From Candidatus Tectomicrobia bacterium RIFCSPLOWO2_12_FULL_69_37 (GTDB lineage Bacteria; UBA8248), in the NCBI GenBank assembly GCA_001790955.1, contig MGDP01000202.1, positions 1 to 39,807 of the forward strand: a stretch of DNA of 39,807 bases. Reading direction: 5' to 3'. Position 1 is the stretch's first letter; the number at the start of each line of letters is the position of its first letter. Positions 23,482 to 31,282 of the stretch are shown here, one piece after another. The notes below the pieces were generated by a model. It was not told the origin of the DNA. It worked only from the letters and a program-made list of their open reading frames with translations, and made no database searches. A program made the translations under genes and the position numbers.

Positions 23482-24441
23482 TCAGGCGCCGATGCCCCGG
23501 CGGACGCCGTCCGGGCGCAGAAACTCCCGGTAGACGTCCTCGCGGGTCAAGGGGGGATCGAAGCAGCGGCTGACCTGGTGCTTCTGCATGAGCACCTGGT
23601 AGAGGCCCAGCGACCCGGAATAGAAAGAGGCCGAGGAGGAGGCGAGCCAGACCCGGTAGACGCGGTACTTGCGCTCGCCCACGAGCCGGCGGATGCGCTC
23701 CGCGTTCTCCTCCAGGCGCTCGAGCCAGTGGCGGCAGGTCCGGGCGTAATGGAGGCGCAGGCTCTCGACGTCGAGGATCTCCCACCCCTGGCGCTCCATC
23801 ACGTCCATCATGTGGGTGATGTTGTCCAGCTCTATGTTGGGAAAGACGTGCTTGAGCAGGAAGTCCGTCTGGCTCGTGTGCTTCCAGAACTTGTTGGCGG
23901 TGATCCCGTGGTTGAGGAAGAGGCCGCCGTCCCTCAGCCGCTCGCGGACGGAGGCGAAGAACATGGAGTAGTTCGCGATGCCCACGTGCTCGATGATGCC
24001 GATGGCGGAGATCTTGGAGAAGGTGCGGTCGCGGGGGAAGTCCCTGTAGTCCATGTGGTGGATGCGGCAGCGGTCCTCGACCCCCTCGCGGCGGGCCCAG
24101 TCCTGGCCGTACTCGGCCTGGGCGCGAGAGAGAGTGAAAGCCGTGGCGTTCACGCCGCAGTGCTTGGCGGCCCAGATGGCGAGGCTGCCCCATCCGCAGC
24201 CGATGTCCAGGTAGTCCTCCCCGGGAGAGAGGCGGAGCTTGCGGCAGACGAGGTCCATCTTGTCCCGCTGGGCCTGGGAGAGGCCGCCGTCGGGCTTCCG
24301 GTAGTAGGCGCAGGTGTAGACCATGTTCTCGCACAGGAAGGTCTTGTAGAACTCGTTGGAGAGATCGTAGTGATGGGAGATCGCCTGGGCGTCGAACTCC
24401 TTGCTCCGCGTCTGAAGCATAGCGACCCCATGCTCTTTCAT
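23482..24441 (-). CDS. Cyclopropane-fatty-acid synthase-like methyltransferase (catalytic half)
   Basis: SAM-dependent methyltransferase of 319 residues corresponding to the catalytic domain of CFA synthase, which methylenates or methylates unsaturated acyl chains of phospholipids. It opens with AISHHYDLSNEFYKTFL (20-36), a family hallmark; the SAM loop is YLDIGCGWGS (77-86), IEHVG (150-154) provides the conserved Glu, and Cys44 (VYTCAYY) aligns with the Cys of the bicarbonate site. The aromatic-rich C-terminus matches. The N-terminal domain found in complete (about 380-residue) CFA synthases is missing here and is encoded separately at 25558-25896. Start choice (24441, or ATG 24420) is uncertain because no strong ribosome-binding site is seen. 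Confidence 0.9.
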   Translation of the reverse strand: MKEHGVAMLQTRSKEFDAQAISHHYDLSNEFYKTFLCENMVYTCAYYRKPDGGLSQAQRDKMDLVCRKLRLSPGEDYLDIGCGWGSLAIWAAKHCGVNATAFTLSRAQAEYGQDWARREGVEDRCRIHHMDYRDFPRDRTFSKISAIGIIEHVGIANYSMFFASVRERLRDGGLFLNHGITANKFWKHTSQTDFLLKHVFPNIELDNITHMMDVMERQGWEILDVESLRLHYARTCRHWLERLEENAERIRRLVGERKYRVYRVWLASSSASFYSGSLGLYQVLMQKHQVSRCFDPPLTREDVYREFLRPDGVRRGIGA

Positions 24442-24469
24442 GCGGACGCCCGCGCGTCCGGAAGATCCC

Positions 24470-25561
24470 TCAATGTACCACGAACTTCCGCAACCAAGAG
24501 TTCCGCCACACCACATTCCCCAGGGCCCGGAAGACGCTCTCCGGCAGGCGGCTGGCCAGCCTTCCGATCCAGTTCTCCTCGCCGCTCCCGTAGAGCGCCA
24601 CGACGGCCTTCTCGTACTCCAGGAGGCTCCGGCCGGACTCGATCCAGCCGAGGATGACCTCCGCCGCTTTGCAGGCGCTCCGCACGGCGGGTCCGATGCC
24701 CTCCCCGCTGAAGTCGCGCGCCAGGCCCGCCGCATCCCCCACGAGCACGAACCGCTCCCCCGCGATCTGGCGGGGGGCGCGCCTTCGCACGGAGTAGGCG
24801 TGCCCCCTGAACGGCGTCAGGTTCGCCTCCCGGGGGAGCCGCTGCACCCGCCTTAAATGCGCCAGCAGGGCGTCCAGCCGATCATGGATGTTCGGCGTCT
24901 TGGCGAAGCGGCCCACCCCGATATTGAGGAAATCCCCCTTGGTGACGTACCAGGCGTAACCCTTGAAGTCCGGCTCAGGGAACAACTCCGGGAGACCGTA
25001 GTAGGGCGTGAACTTCCGCAGGCGCTCGGCGCCGATACGAGTCTCGCTCTCCTGGGTCAGGACGACCGTCTCCCCGTCTGAAACCTCGCCCAGCGTCCGC
25101 GCGACCGGGCAGGTGTGCCCTCCCGCCCCGACGACCACCGGAGCCTCGAAAATCTCCCGGCCCGCATCGACGCGGGCGAGGTCCCGCCCCGCCTCGACAC
25201 CGCGGACGCGGACTCCCTCGCGCACCGTCGCGCCCGCGGCCTCGGCCCGGCACAGCAAGAAGGTGTCGAACTCCTTCCGGATGATCCCGTAGTTGGCGGG
25301 CTCTTTCCACCGGGTTTCCTGGTAGGAATCCCCGACGCCGAAGTACACCGCGTCCCACGGCTGGATGGTGTGGGGGTAGTCGCCCGGACGGATCTCGAGA
25401 TCGGCGAGCGCCTGCTTCGTCACCCAGCCCGCGCAGAGCTTCACCCGGGGGAACGTCGCCGCGTCGAGAACGAGGACCTTCTTCCCCGCCCGGGCAAGGC
25501 GCCAGGCGGCCGTGCTTCCGCCCGGCCCTCCGCCCACGACGATGACGTCCCAGGCGCTCAT
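24470..25561 (-). CDS. Geranylgeranyl-reductase-family FAD oxidoreductase
   Basis: Flavoprotein of 363 residues. The FAD motif is VVGGGPGGSTAA (8-19) with Asp33 ending the second strand, then FPRVKLCAGWV (37-47) as in GGR-family proteins. GYAWYVTKGDFLNIGVG (201-217) is the substrate-site signature, and GDAAG (275-279) is the second FAD motif. Family members reduce isoprenoid double bonds or hydroxylate/halogenate rings. Here it lies between the two halves of a CFA synthase, so a role in reducing or oxidising a modified acyl chain is plausible. Its ATG overlaps the stop of the N-terminal CFA-synthase-domain gene by 4 bp (ATGA), and the gene ends 28 bp before the catalytic half. Confidence 0.9.
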   Translation of the reverse strand: MSAWDVIVVGGGPGGSTAAWRLARAGKKVLVLDAATFPRVKLCAGWVTKQALADLEIRPGDYPHTIQPWDAVYFGVGDSYQETRWKEPANYGIIRKEFDTFLLCRAEAAGATVREGVRVRGVEAGRDLARVDAGREIFEAPVVVGAGGHTCPVARTLGEVSDGETVVLTQESETRIGAERLRKFTPYYGLPELFPEPDFKGYAWYVTKGDFLNIGVGRFAKTPNIHDRLDALLAHLRRVQRLPREANLTPFRGHAYSVRRRAPRQIAGERFVLVGDAAGLARDFSGEGIGPAVRSACKAAEVILGWIESGRSLLEYEKAVVALYGSGEENWIGRLASRLPESVFRALGNVVWRNSWLRKFVVH

Positions 25562-25896
25562 TCCCCGATCCTTCTCAGCTTCAGGGCGAGCGCGATGCGC
25601 CGTAGCAAGGGGATCGTGATCTCCTCGAAGGCGTCCGCCGCCCGCATGGACTCGATCATGTCGCCGTCCATTTCCAGATCGCCGTCGCAGTAGGCTTCGG
25701 CGAATTCGCTGGCGGTGGGGTTGCGGAAGACGCGGCGGAAGGCACCGGCGGAGCGGAAGGTGACGGTCAGGGGGCAGACCTCCCGGCCTGTCCGGACCTC
25801 GGTTCCATCCCAGAGGCGGAACGTGACCCCGTAATCGGCCGACGCGAGCACCTCGCGGAGGATCTCGGCCGCCCCGGCGGCGGGGGAAGCGGGCAC
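25558..25896 (-). CDS. Stand-alone CFA-synthase N-terminal domain protein
   Basis: 112 residues resembling the small N-terminal domain of bacterial CFA synthases, with FRLWDGTEVRTG (26-37), a Phe/Arg-rich RRVFRNPTASEFAEAY (54-69) and the repeated acidic stretch DGDLEMDGDM (71-80). In one-piece enzymes this domain positions the membrane lipid for the catalytic domain. Here it is a separate gene and the first of the operon. GTG 25896 is preceded by GGAGA at 7-bp spacing. A longer in-frame ATG exists at 25998 but has no ribosome-binding site and would add low-complexity sequence. It overlaps the flavoprotein start by 4 bp. It probably associates with the catalytic subunit encoded 1 kb downstream. 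Confidence 0.8.
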   Translation of the reverse strand: MPASPAAGAAEILREVLASADYGVTFRLWDGTEVRTGREVCPLTVTFRSAGAFRRVFRNPTASEFAEAYCDGDLEMDGDMIESMRAADAFEEITIPLLRRIALALKLRRIGE

Positions 25897-26020
25897 GGCG
25901 AATTCTCCTTTCAGAAGGGGGCAAGCGCGACGGCCGGCAAGGCGTCTCCCCTTCCCGGTATTCTCCCCTTCGCTGCCCGCCCGGGAGGACGGGCACACCG
26001 GCTTCCCAATACCGTCTTCG

Positions 26021-26048
26021 ATTATGGCGGGAAAGGCCCCGGTGTCAA
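26021..26048 (-). promoter_or_regulatory. Putative strong promoter of the lipid-modification operon
   Basis: TTGACA (26048-26043) and CATAAT (26026-26021) on the minus strand, 16-bp spacer. The -35 is perfect and the -10 matches 5 of 6. It is the best sigma70-like match noticed in the window. Leader length would be about 118 nt. Confidence 0.65.
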
Positions 26049-26074
26049 CCGGAGGGACGCGCCCACGCGGCCCC

Positions 26075-26932
26075 TTAGCGGTTCGAGGTCACCAGCACCA
26101 CCCCCGCCACAATCAAGACCACGCTCAACGCCAATCTCAGTGTGATTCTCTCCCGTCCCCGGAGGAGGATGGGGGTCAGGAAGAGGGTGAACAGGGGAGC
26201 GGTCGAGACGACGGGGGAGACAACGGCCACCATCCCCCCCCGGAGCGCGTAGAGAAGGGTCATCTGGGCGGCGGCTTGGCTCAACCCTGCCAGGACGAAG
26301 AAACCCGCCGACCGGGGGGGCAGGGCGAAGGGCCTCGCGGCGCCGCCCATCCGGAACAGCAGGGGCGCCGCGACGGCCGCGGCGAGCCCCTGGAGAAAGG
26401 CCTCGAACAACAGGGGCTCGTGCCCCCCGAACCCCAGCTTGCGGAGGGTGTGGGCCAGCCCGAAGCACGCGGCCGAGGAGAGGGGGAGGAGCATATCCCG
26501 GGGCCGCACCCGGCCAATCCCTCCGCCCGAGAGGAAATATACCCCCGCCACCACCACCGCGATGCCCAGCCAGATGACGGGCGCGGGCCGCTCCCCCAGG
26601 ATGAAGAAGGCCCAGATGGCCCCGAAGAAAGCGTTCACGTTGCAGAGCGAGCTCGTCGGCGCGACCCCAATCTTGTCGATCGAGCGGAACATCAGGAGAA
26701 GGGAGAGCGCCGGGGAGACTGCCCCGGCGGCCAGGAACGCCCCCCAGTACCACGAGAACCCCAGACCGGAGAAATTGACCGTCACCAGGGAGGCCGTGAA
26801 GAACAGGAAATTCACCTCCACGACCAACAGGCTCCCCGTCTGGGGGTTGCTCCCCTCCATCCCCCTCCGGGTCAGGATGCCCGACAGCGCGAAGAAAAAA
26901 GCCGGGATTACCGCCACCAGTTCGAGAGGCAC
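26075..26932 (-). CDS. EamA/DMT-family transporter
   Basis: Inner-membrane protein of 285 residues with about ten hydrophobic helices forming two EamA repeats (about 2-135 and 150-283). The repeat ends are marked by FILGERPAPVIWLGIAVVVAG in the first half and a matching RERITLRLALSVVLIVAG in the second. Such proteins export metabolites, often amino acids or organic acids. GTG 26932 is preceded by GGAGA at good spacing. It lies 21 bp after a 2-hydroxyacid dehydrogenase, so it may move a substrate or product of the dehydrogenase/Gfo-Idh pair. Substrate unknown. Confidence 0.88.
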   Translation of the reverse strand: MPLELVAVIPAFFFALSGILTRRGMEGSNPQTGSLLVVEVNFLFFTASLVTVNFSGLGFSWYWGAFLAAGAVSPALSLLLMFRSIDKIGVAPTSSLCNVNAFFGAIWAFFILGERPAPVIWLGIAVVVAGVYFLSGGGIGRVRPRDMLLPLSSAACFGLAHTLRKLGFGGHEPLLFEAFLQGLAAAVAAPLLFRMGGAARPFALPPRSAGFFVLAGLSQAAAQMTLLYALRGGMVAVVSPVVSTAPLFTLFLTPILLRGRERITLRLALSVVLIVAGVVLVTSNR

Positions 26933-26953
26933 AAAGCTCTCCGGGGAAATGCG

Positions 26954-27916
26954 CTACCGCTCCGGGCGGGCGAGCGCCTCCGGGTTCACCAGGTTGACGG
27001 GGCGCCGCCCGGCGAGGGCAAGCTGCATGTTCTCCGCCGTCCGGTCCATGGCCGCCTGCTGGCACTCCGGCGTCCGGGAGGCGTGGTGCGGGGTTATGAG
27101 GACGTTGGGAAGGGAGCGGAGGGGATGCGCGTCCGCCAGAGGCTCCGGGTCGGTCACGTCGAGGCCCGCCGCCGCGATGACGCCCGCGTGGATGGCTCTC
27201 AGGAGGTCCTCCGTCACCACGGCGGGGCCGCGGGAGACGTTGATGAGGATGGCCTCCTTCTGCATCCTGGCCAGGGTCTGGGCGCGGATCATGCCTTGGG
27301 TCCCGGCCGAGAGGGGCATGCAGAGCAGGAGGAAATCGGCCCGGGGCAGCAGCTCCTCGAAGGAGAGGAACTCCATCGCGACGCCGGGGACGTAGGCCGG
27401 GTCCGGGGTGCGGGTGTTCACGAGGATCTTCATCCCGAAGCCGTTCCCGATGCGGGCCGCCCGGCGCCCGATGTCCCCCAGGCCCACGATCCCCAGGCTC
27501 TTGCCGGCCAGCTGGACGTGGGCCATGTGCTCCCAGGTCTTCTGGTCTTCCTTCATCCAGGCGTGGCGGGCGAGGTAGAGCATCATGAAGAAAGCGTGCT
27601 CGGCCACTGAGAGGCCCCGGACGCCCTCCGCGTTGCACACCATCACGCCTCGCTCGGTCGCGGCTTGGGTGTCGATGTTGTCCACGCCCGCTCCGGGCTT
27701 CACCACTACCTTGAGGCGGGGAGCGGCGTCCATCATCTGGGCGGTCACCGGCTTGAAGACGGTCAGGATGCCCTCCACCTCCCCCAGCAGCGGCATGATA
27801 GCCTCGGGAGTGTAGGCGGAGGGACGGATGATCTCGTTCCCGGCCCCGAGCCAGTCCTTCCCCACGTTCCACTGCGGGGTCTCATAGAGGGGGTCGACCA
27901 GGATCACTTTCGCCAC
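26954..27916 (-). CDS. D-isomer-specific 2-hydroxyacid dehydrogenase
   Basis: NAD(P)-dependent dehydrogenase, 320 residues, substrate unknown. It has VKPGAGVDNID (72-82), the nucleotide motif GLGDIG (145-150), and the catalytic residues Arg229 (NVSRGP), Glu258 (DPEPL) and His277 (TPHHAS). GTG 27916 has AAGGAG six bases upstream. It is a paralogue of the gene at 18664 but only distantly similar outside the motifs. It follows a Gfo/Idh/MocA oxidoreductase (33-bp gap) and precedes an EamA transporter (21-bp gap), which suggests an operon for a sugar- or hydroxy-acid-type substrate. Confidence 0.92.
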   Translation of the reverse strand: MAKVILVDPLYETPQWNVGKDWLGAGNEIIRPSAYTPEAIMPLLGEVEGILTVFKPVTAQMMDAAPRLKVVVKPGAGVDNIDTQAATERGVMVCNAEGVRGLSVAEHAFFMMLYLARHAWMKEDQKTWEHMAHVQLAGKSLGIVGLGDIGRRAARIGNGFGMKILVNTRTPDPAYVPGVAMEFLSFEELLPRADFLLLCMPLSAGTQGMIRAQTLARMQKEAILINVSRGPAVVTEDLLRAIHAGVIAAAGLDVTDPEPLADAHPLRSLPNVLITPHHASRTPECQQAAMDRTAENMQLALAGRRPVNLVNPEALARPER

Positions 27917-27949
27917 CAGGGGCTCCTTCCATGGCCTGAGTGAATGGCT

Positions 27950-28987
27950 TCAGTCGTGATCGAGAGTCTCTTCCACGGAGACGGTCCGCCGCTCGGCATG
28001 GCTCCTGAGAATGCTCCGCATGATGGCCAGGGCGCGGATGCCGTGGATGCCGGTCACTTCGGGGTCCCTTCCCTCCCGGATGCTCCGGGCGAAGTCCGTG
28101 AATTGCTCCCGGTTCGCCTGGCCCCGGCCCTCGACGAAGCTGCATCCCACATCGAGGGTCTCAGCCTCGACACGACCAATCTTGTCTACGGAACGCAGGA
28201 GCCGGGGCATGGCCTCGGTCGAAAGGCTCAGGTTCGCCTCGGTCCCGTGGATGGAGTACAGAAAGTTGAAGGGAGCGATGTAGCTCCCGGCGATGGTGCC
28301 GATGAGCCCGCTGCGGAAGCGCAACACGGCCGCCGCCGCGTCGTCGGTCGGGCAGGGGCCGCCCACCTTGGCGATGGCGGCGCTCACCTCGGCAATCTCT
28401 CCGAAAAGGTACTCCAGGATGTCGCCAATGTGAATGGTGTAGCTGTAGAGGGGACCGCCCGGGTTCTCGGCCGGGTTCCAGCGCATGCTCTGGGGGCCGG
28501 CCGTCAGGCCGTGGTTGCTGGAGAAGGAGGTCACGACCAGGCTCAGGAGGCCGAGCGTCCCCCGCTCGACCACCTCCTTCGCTTTGCGAAACATGGGCCA
28601 GCGGCGGAAGTTCTGCCCGATGTGGAGGCGCACCCCTGCCTCCCGGCAGGCGGCGTCGATGGCCTTGGCGTCCTTGATGCTGAGGGCCATGGGCTTCTCG
28701 AGGTGGATGTGCTTGCCGGCGCGGGCGGCCGCCACGGCATGCTCCCGGTGGACGCTGTTCGCCGAGACGATGACGACGGCTTCGGTCTCGGGATCCTGGA
28801 GCATCTCGTCCAAGGAGCCGAAGTTCCGCCCCCCGTACTTCTTCACAAAGGCCTCTCGGCTGGCCGGGGTGCGGGCGAACCCCCCCGTCACGCGGACCTC
28901 CTTCGAGGCGAGAGCCGCCTCGGCCAGCACCTCGCCCCACCAGCCCAGCCCGATGAACGCGACGCCGATCGGCCCTTTCCCGCTCAT
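27950..28987 (-). CDS. Gfo/Idh/MocA-family oxidoreductase
   Basis: 345 residues. The N-terminal Rossmann domain starts GVAFIGLGWWGEVLAEAA and includes HIHLEKPMAL, the EKP motif that carries the catalytic Lys of the family. The C-terminal alpha/beta domain (about 125-340) has GGPLYSYTIHIGDILEYLFG with a conserved HxxD-type helix. It is typical of NAD(P)-dependent sugar, inositol or similar polyol oxidoreductases. GGAGGGG stands 5 bp before the ATG. It is the first gene of a likely three-gene unit with a 2-hydroxyacid dehydrogenase and an EamA exporter, 84 bp downstream of mrp on the same strand. Confidence 0.9.
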   Translation of the reverse strand: MSGKGPIGVAFIGLGWWGEVLAEAALASKEVRVTGGFARTPASREAFVKKYGGRNFGSLDEMLQDPETEAVVIVSANSVHREHAVAAARAGKHIHLEKPMALSIKDAKAIDAACREAGVRLHIGQNFRRWPMFRKAKEVVERGTLGLLSLVVTSFSSNHGLTAGPQSMRWNPAENPGGPLYSYTIHIGDILEYLFGEIAEVSAAIAKVGGPCPTDDAAAAVLRFRSGLIGTIAGSYIAPFNFLYSIHGTEANLSLSTEAMPRLLRSVDKIGRVEAETLDVGCSFVEGRGQANREQFTDFARSIREGRDPEVTGIHGIRALAIMRSILRSHAERRTVSVEETLDHD

Positions 28988-29071
28988 CTGCCCCTCCGCC
29001 TTTCCGGATCACGAAATACGCCCGCAGCCCCTCACGGCGCAACCGCTCTTCAGACTGGAGCGCAGGGAACT

Positions 29072-30163
29072 CTAACCGATGATCTTGAGCTCGGGAACCG
29101 AGAAGGGGGCCGAGGAGTTGTGGATGGCCACCTGGAGGGCCACGTTGCGGGCCGCCTCGCGGAAGGCGCGCGCGACCGAGCTCTCGGGCTCCCCCGCCAC
29201 AATGGGCGTACCCCGGTCGCCCCCGAGCCGGATCTGGATGTCCAGGGGAACCGAGCCCAGGAAGGGAACCTCGTAGCGCGCGGCCGCCCGCTGGCCGCCG
29301 CCCGTGTCGAAGATGTCCTCGCGGTGGCCGCACTGCGGGCACTGGTAGTAGCTCATGTTCTCGATGATGCCCAGAATGGGCACGTCGGTCTTGCGGAACA
29401 TCTGGAGGCCTTTGCGGGCGTCCAGCAGGGCGATGTCCTGCGGGGTGGTGACGATGACGGCCCCGGCCAGGGCGACCTGCTGGACGATGGTGAGCTGGGC
29501 GTCCCCGGTCCCCGGCGGGAGGTCGAGCACCAAGTAGTCCAGCTCTCCCCAGAGGGTGTCGCCGAGGAACTGGACGAGGGCCTTCATCACCATCGGGCCT
29601 CGCCAGATGACGGGAGAATCCTCCCCCACGAGGAAGCCCATGGACATCACCTTCACGCCGTGGGCCTTGAGGGGATAGATCTTGTTGTCGTCCGCGGCGA
29701 GGGGCCTTTCCCCCTGGAGGCCCAGCATGAGGGGTTGGCTGGGGCCGTAGATGTCGGCGTCCAGGATGCCCGTCTTGGCTCCATCCATGTGGAGGGAGAG
29801 GGCCAGGTTCACCGCCACGGTGGACTTGCCCACCCCGCCCTTCCCGCTCGCCACGGCGAGGATGTTCTTCACCCCGGGGATGGCCATCTTCCCCTGGACG
29901 GCGGGACGGGCCGAGACGTGGCTCGTGAGCCGGACGTTGACGGTTTTCACCCCGGGCAGGGTGCCCACGGCCAGGCGGCACTCGTCCATGAACTGCTCCT
30001 TGCGGGGATGGGCGGGCGTGGTGAGCTCCAGGGTGAAAGCCACGGCGTCGCCGCAGACGTTCACGTCCTTCACCATCTTGAGGCTCACCAGGTCCTTTCC
30101 CAGATCGGGATCTTTCACTTTTTTCAGGGCTTCAAGAATTTGATTTTGCGTGACTTCTGCCAT
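29072..30163 (-). CDS. mrp: Mrp/ApbC iron-sulfur cluster carrier ATPase
   Basis: Cytoplasmic P-loop protein that carries and delivers Fe-S clusters, 363 residues. The N-terminal MIP18/DUF59 domain (about 4-90) includes VKDPDLGKDLVSLKMV, followed by a deviant Walker A, SGKGGVGKST (106-115), the switch regions DADIYGPSQP and LVLDLPPGTGD, and a cluster-binding CPQC motif (YYQCPQCGHREDIF). ATG 30163 is chosen because GGGGAG lies 7 bp upstream; an ATG nine bases earlier would overlap that site. The window is rich in Fe-S proteins (Rieske, four-cluster ferredoxin). The gene is divergent from etfBA and has a good promoter at 30263-30292. Confidence 0.94.
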   Translation of the reverse strand: MAEVTQNQILEALKKVKDPDLGKDLVSLKMVKDVNVCGDAVAFTLELTTPAHPRKEQFMDECRLAVGTLPGVKTVNVRLTSHVSARPAVQGKMAIPGVKNILAVASGKGGVGKSTVAVNLALSLHMDGAKTGILDADIYGPSQPLMLGLQGERPLAADDNKIYPLKAHGVKVMSMGFLVGEDSPVIWRGPMVMKALVQFLGDTLWGELDYLVLDLPPGTGDAQLTIVQQVALAGAVIVTTPQDIALLDARKGLQMFRKTDVPILGIIENMSYYQCPQCGHREDIFDTGGGQRAAARYEVPFLGSVPLDIQIRLGGDRGTPIVAGEPESSVARAFREAARNVALQVAIHNSSAPFSVPELKIIG

Positions 30164-30262
30164 GGGACACATCTCCCCGGGTCATTCGGTCGCGAAATCA
30201 ATCCGGATGGCTCCTTCCGGCCGCGAAAAGCCTTGGTCCGCAGGGGCCATGCGGCGCAGGGC

Positions 30263-30292
30263 ATCTTAGGAGGGGGCCCTTTTCGCTGTCAA
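30263..30292 (-). promoter_or_regulatory. Putative sigma70 promoter of mrp
   Basis: TTGACA (30292-30287) and TAAGAT (30268-30263) on the minus strand, 18-bp spacer. The -35 is perfect, the -10 matches 4 of 6. Leader of about 90 nt before the mrp ATG. Confidence 0.55.
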
Positions 30293-30330
30293 TCGGACGA
30301 ATCCACTCCGACACGGGTGTCCTCCGGCGG

Positions 30331-30372
30331 TTGACGCCGGATGGCGCCCCCCCGTAACTTCCTACCTGTAGG
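30331..30372 (+). promoter_or_regulatory. Candidate etfBA promoter with adjacent inverted repeat
   Basis: TTGACG (30331-30336) and TAACTT (30355-30360), 18-bp spacer, on the plus strand. Immediately after comes CCTAC-CT-GTAGG (30361-30372), a perfect 5-bp inverted repeat positioned near the predicted start, where a repressor could bind. The promoter boxes are only moderate matches. Confidence 0.4.
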
Positions 30373-30468
30373 TCCGGTTTACATATTCGCGACAAGGGAA
30401 GGCTTCAGGAGCCCCCCAGCCTCCGGCTCCGGCCCGCCGAGGCACCGACGAGGAAGGAGAGCCGAGCA

Positions 30469-31269
30469 GTGGATATTGTCGTCTGCATCAAGCAGGTGCA
30501 GGACCCGGACATCCCCCCGCGGGACTTCAAGGTGGACGAGGAGAAGATGATGGTCGTGCCGCCGGCCAACGTGCCGCCGGTCATCAGCACTTTCGATGAG
30601 AACGCCATCGAGGCGGCCATCCAGCTCAAGGAGGCCAAGGGCGGGAAGATCACCGTCGTCACCATGGGCGGCGACAAGGCCAAGGACTCCCTCAAGAAGT
30701 GCCTCGCCATGGGCTGCGACGAGGCCGTGCTCCTCCAGGACCCGGCCTTCGACGGCTCGGACGCCTTCGGCGTGGCCCGGGCCCTGGCCGCCGCCGTCCG
30801 CAAGATCGGGAAATTCGACATCCTCATGTGCGGCCGGCTGAGCAGCGACTGGAGCTACGGCACCACCCCGCTCGCCCTGGCCGAAGCGCTGAACCTCCCG
30901 AGCGTGACCCAGCTCCAGAAGATCGAAGCGAGGGACGGGGGCCTGCGCTGCGAGCGGGCGCTCGAGGACGGGGTGGAGGTGGTAGACGTCTCGACCCCCT
31001 GCCTCCTCACCGTCAGCAACGAAATGAACAACCCCCGCCTCCCCTCGGTGAAGGGCATCCTGACAGCCTCGCGGAAGCAGATCCCGCTCTGGAAGGCCGC
31101 GGACCTTGGGGTGGACGCGGGCAGCGTGGGGGCGGGAGCGGCCACCCTGGAGCTCACCAAGCTTTACAAGCCCGTCTTCACCGGGCAGTGCGAATTCATC
31201 ACCGGCGAAACGCTGGAGGAAGCGGCTGAGAACCTCGCCCTTCGCCTCCGGGCGGACAAGATCATCTGA
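30469..31269 (+). CDS. etfB: Electron transfer flavoprotein subunit beta
   Basis: 266 residues. ETF beta binds AMP and, with the alpha subunit, passes electrons from dehydrogenases to ETF:quinone oxidoreductase or in bifurcating complexes. Landmarks are MDIVVCIKQVQDP at the start, STFDENAIEAAIQLKE, VTMGGDKAKDSLKKCLAMGCD and CGRLSSDWSYGTTPLALAE, then CLLTVSNEMNNPRLPSVKGIL (recognition-loop region). It begins at a GTG with GGAAGGAG upstream. etfA follows 13 bp later. No acyl-CoA dehydrogenase or ETF-quinone oxidoreductase gene is in the window, so its donor and acceptor are not shown. Confidence 0.95.
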   Translation: MDIVVCIKQVQDPDIPPRDFKVDEEKMMVVPPANVPPVISTFDENAIEAAIQLKEAKGGKITVVTMGGDKAKDSLKKCLAMGCDEAVLLQDPAFDGSDAFGVARALAAAVRKIGKFDILMCGRLSSDWSYGTTPLALAEALNLPSVTQLQKIEARDGGLRCERALEDGVEVVDVSTPCLLTVSNEMNNPRLPSVKGILTASRKQIPLWKAADLGVDAGSVGAGAATLELTKLYKPVFTGQCEFITGETLEEAAENLALRLRADKII

Positions 31270-31282
31270 GGAGGCTTCGGGA

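Larger units (their letters stand above)
30164..30468. other. Divergent intergenic region between mrp and etfB
   Basis: 305 bp without a gene on either strand. It holds promoter candidates for both sides (30263-30292 minus, 30331-30360 plus), the short inverted repeat CCTAC-CT-GTAGG at 30361-30372, and an AT-richer patch around 30373-30393. Nothing else is recognised. Confidence 0.7.

Noticed and set aside
24442-24735. Longer N-terminus for the CFA catalytic protein
   Set aside because: The added residues are Ser/Ala/Arg-rich, overlap the flavoprotein gene and do not resemble the CFA N-terminal domain, which is found at 25558-25896.
23482-25896. Split CFA synthase as a simple frameshift or pseudogene
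   Set aside because: A complete 363-residue flavoprotein gene lies between the halves, each part has its own start, and the junctions are clean gene overlaps, so the separation is not a sequencing error or decay.
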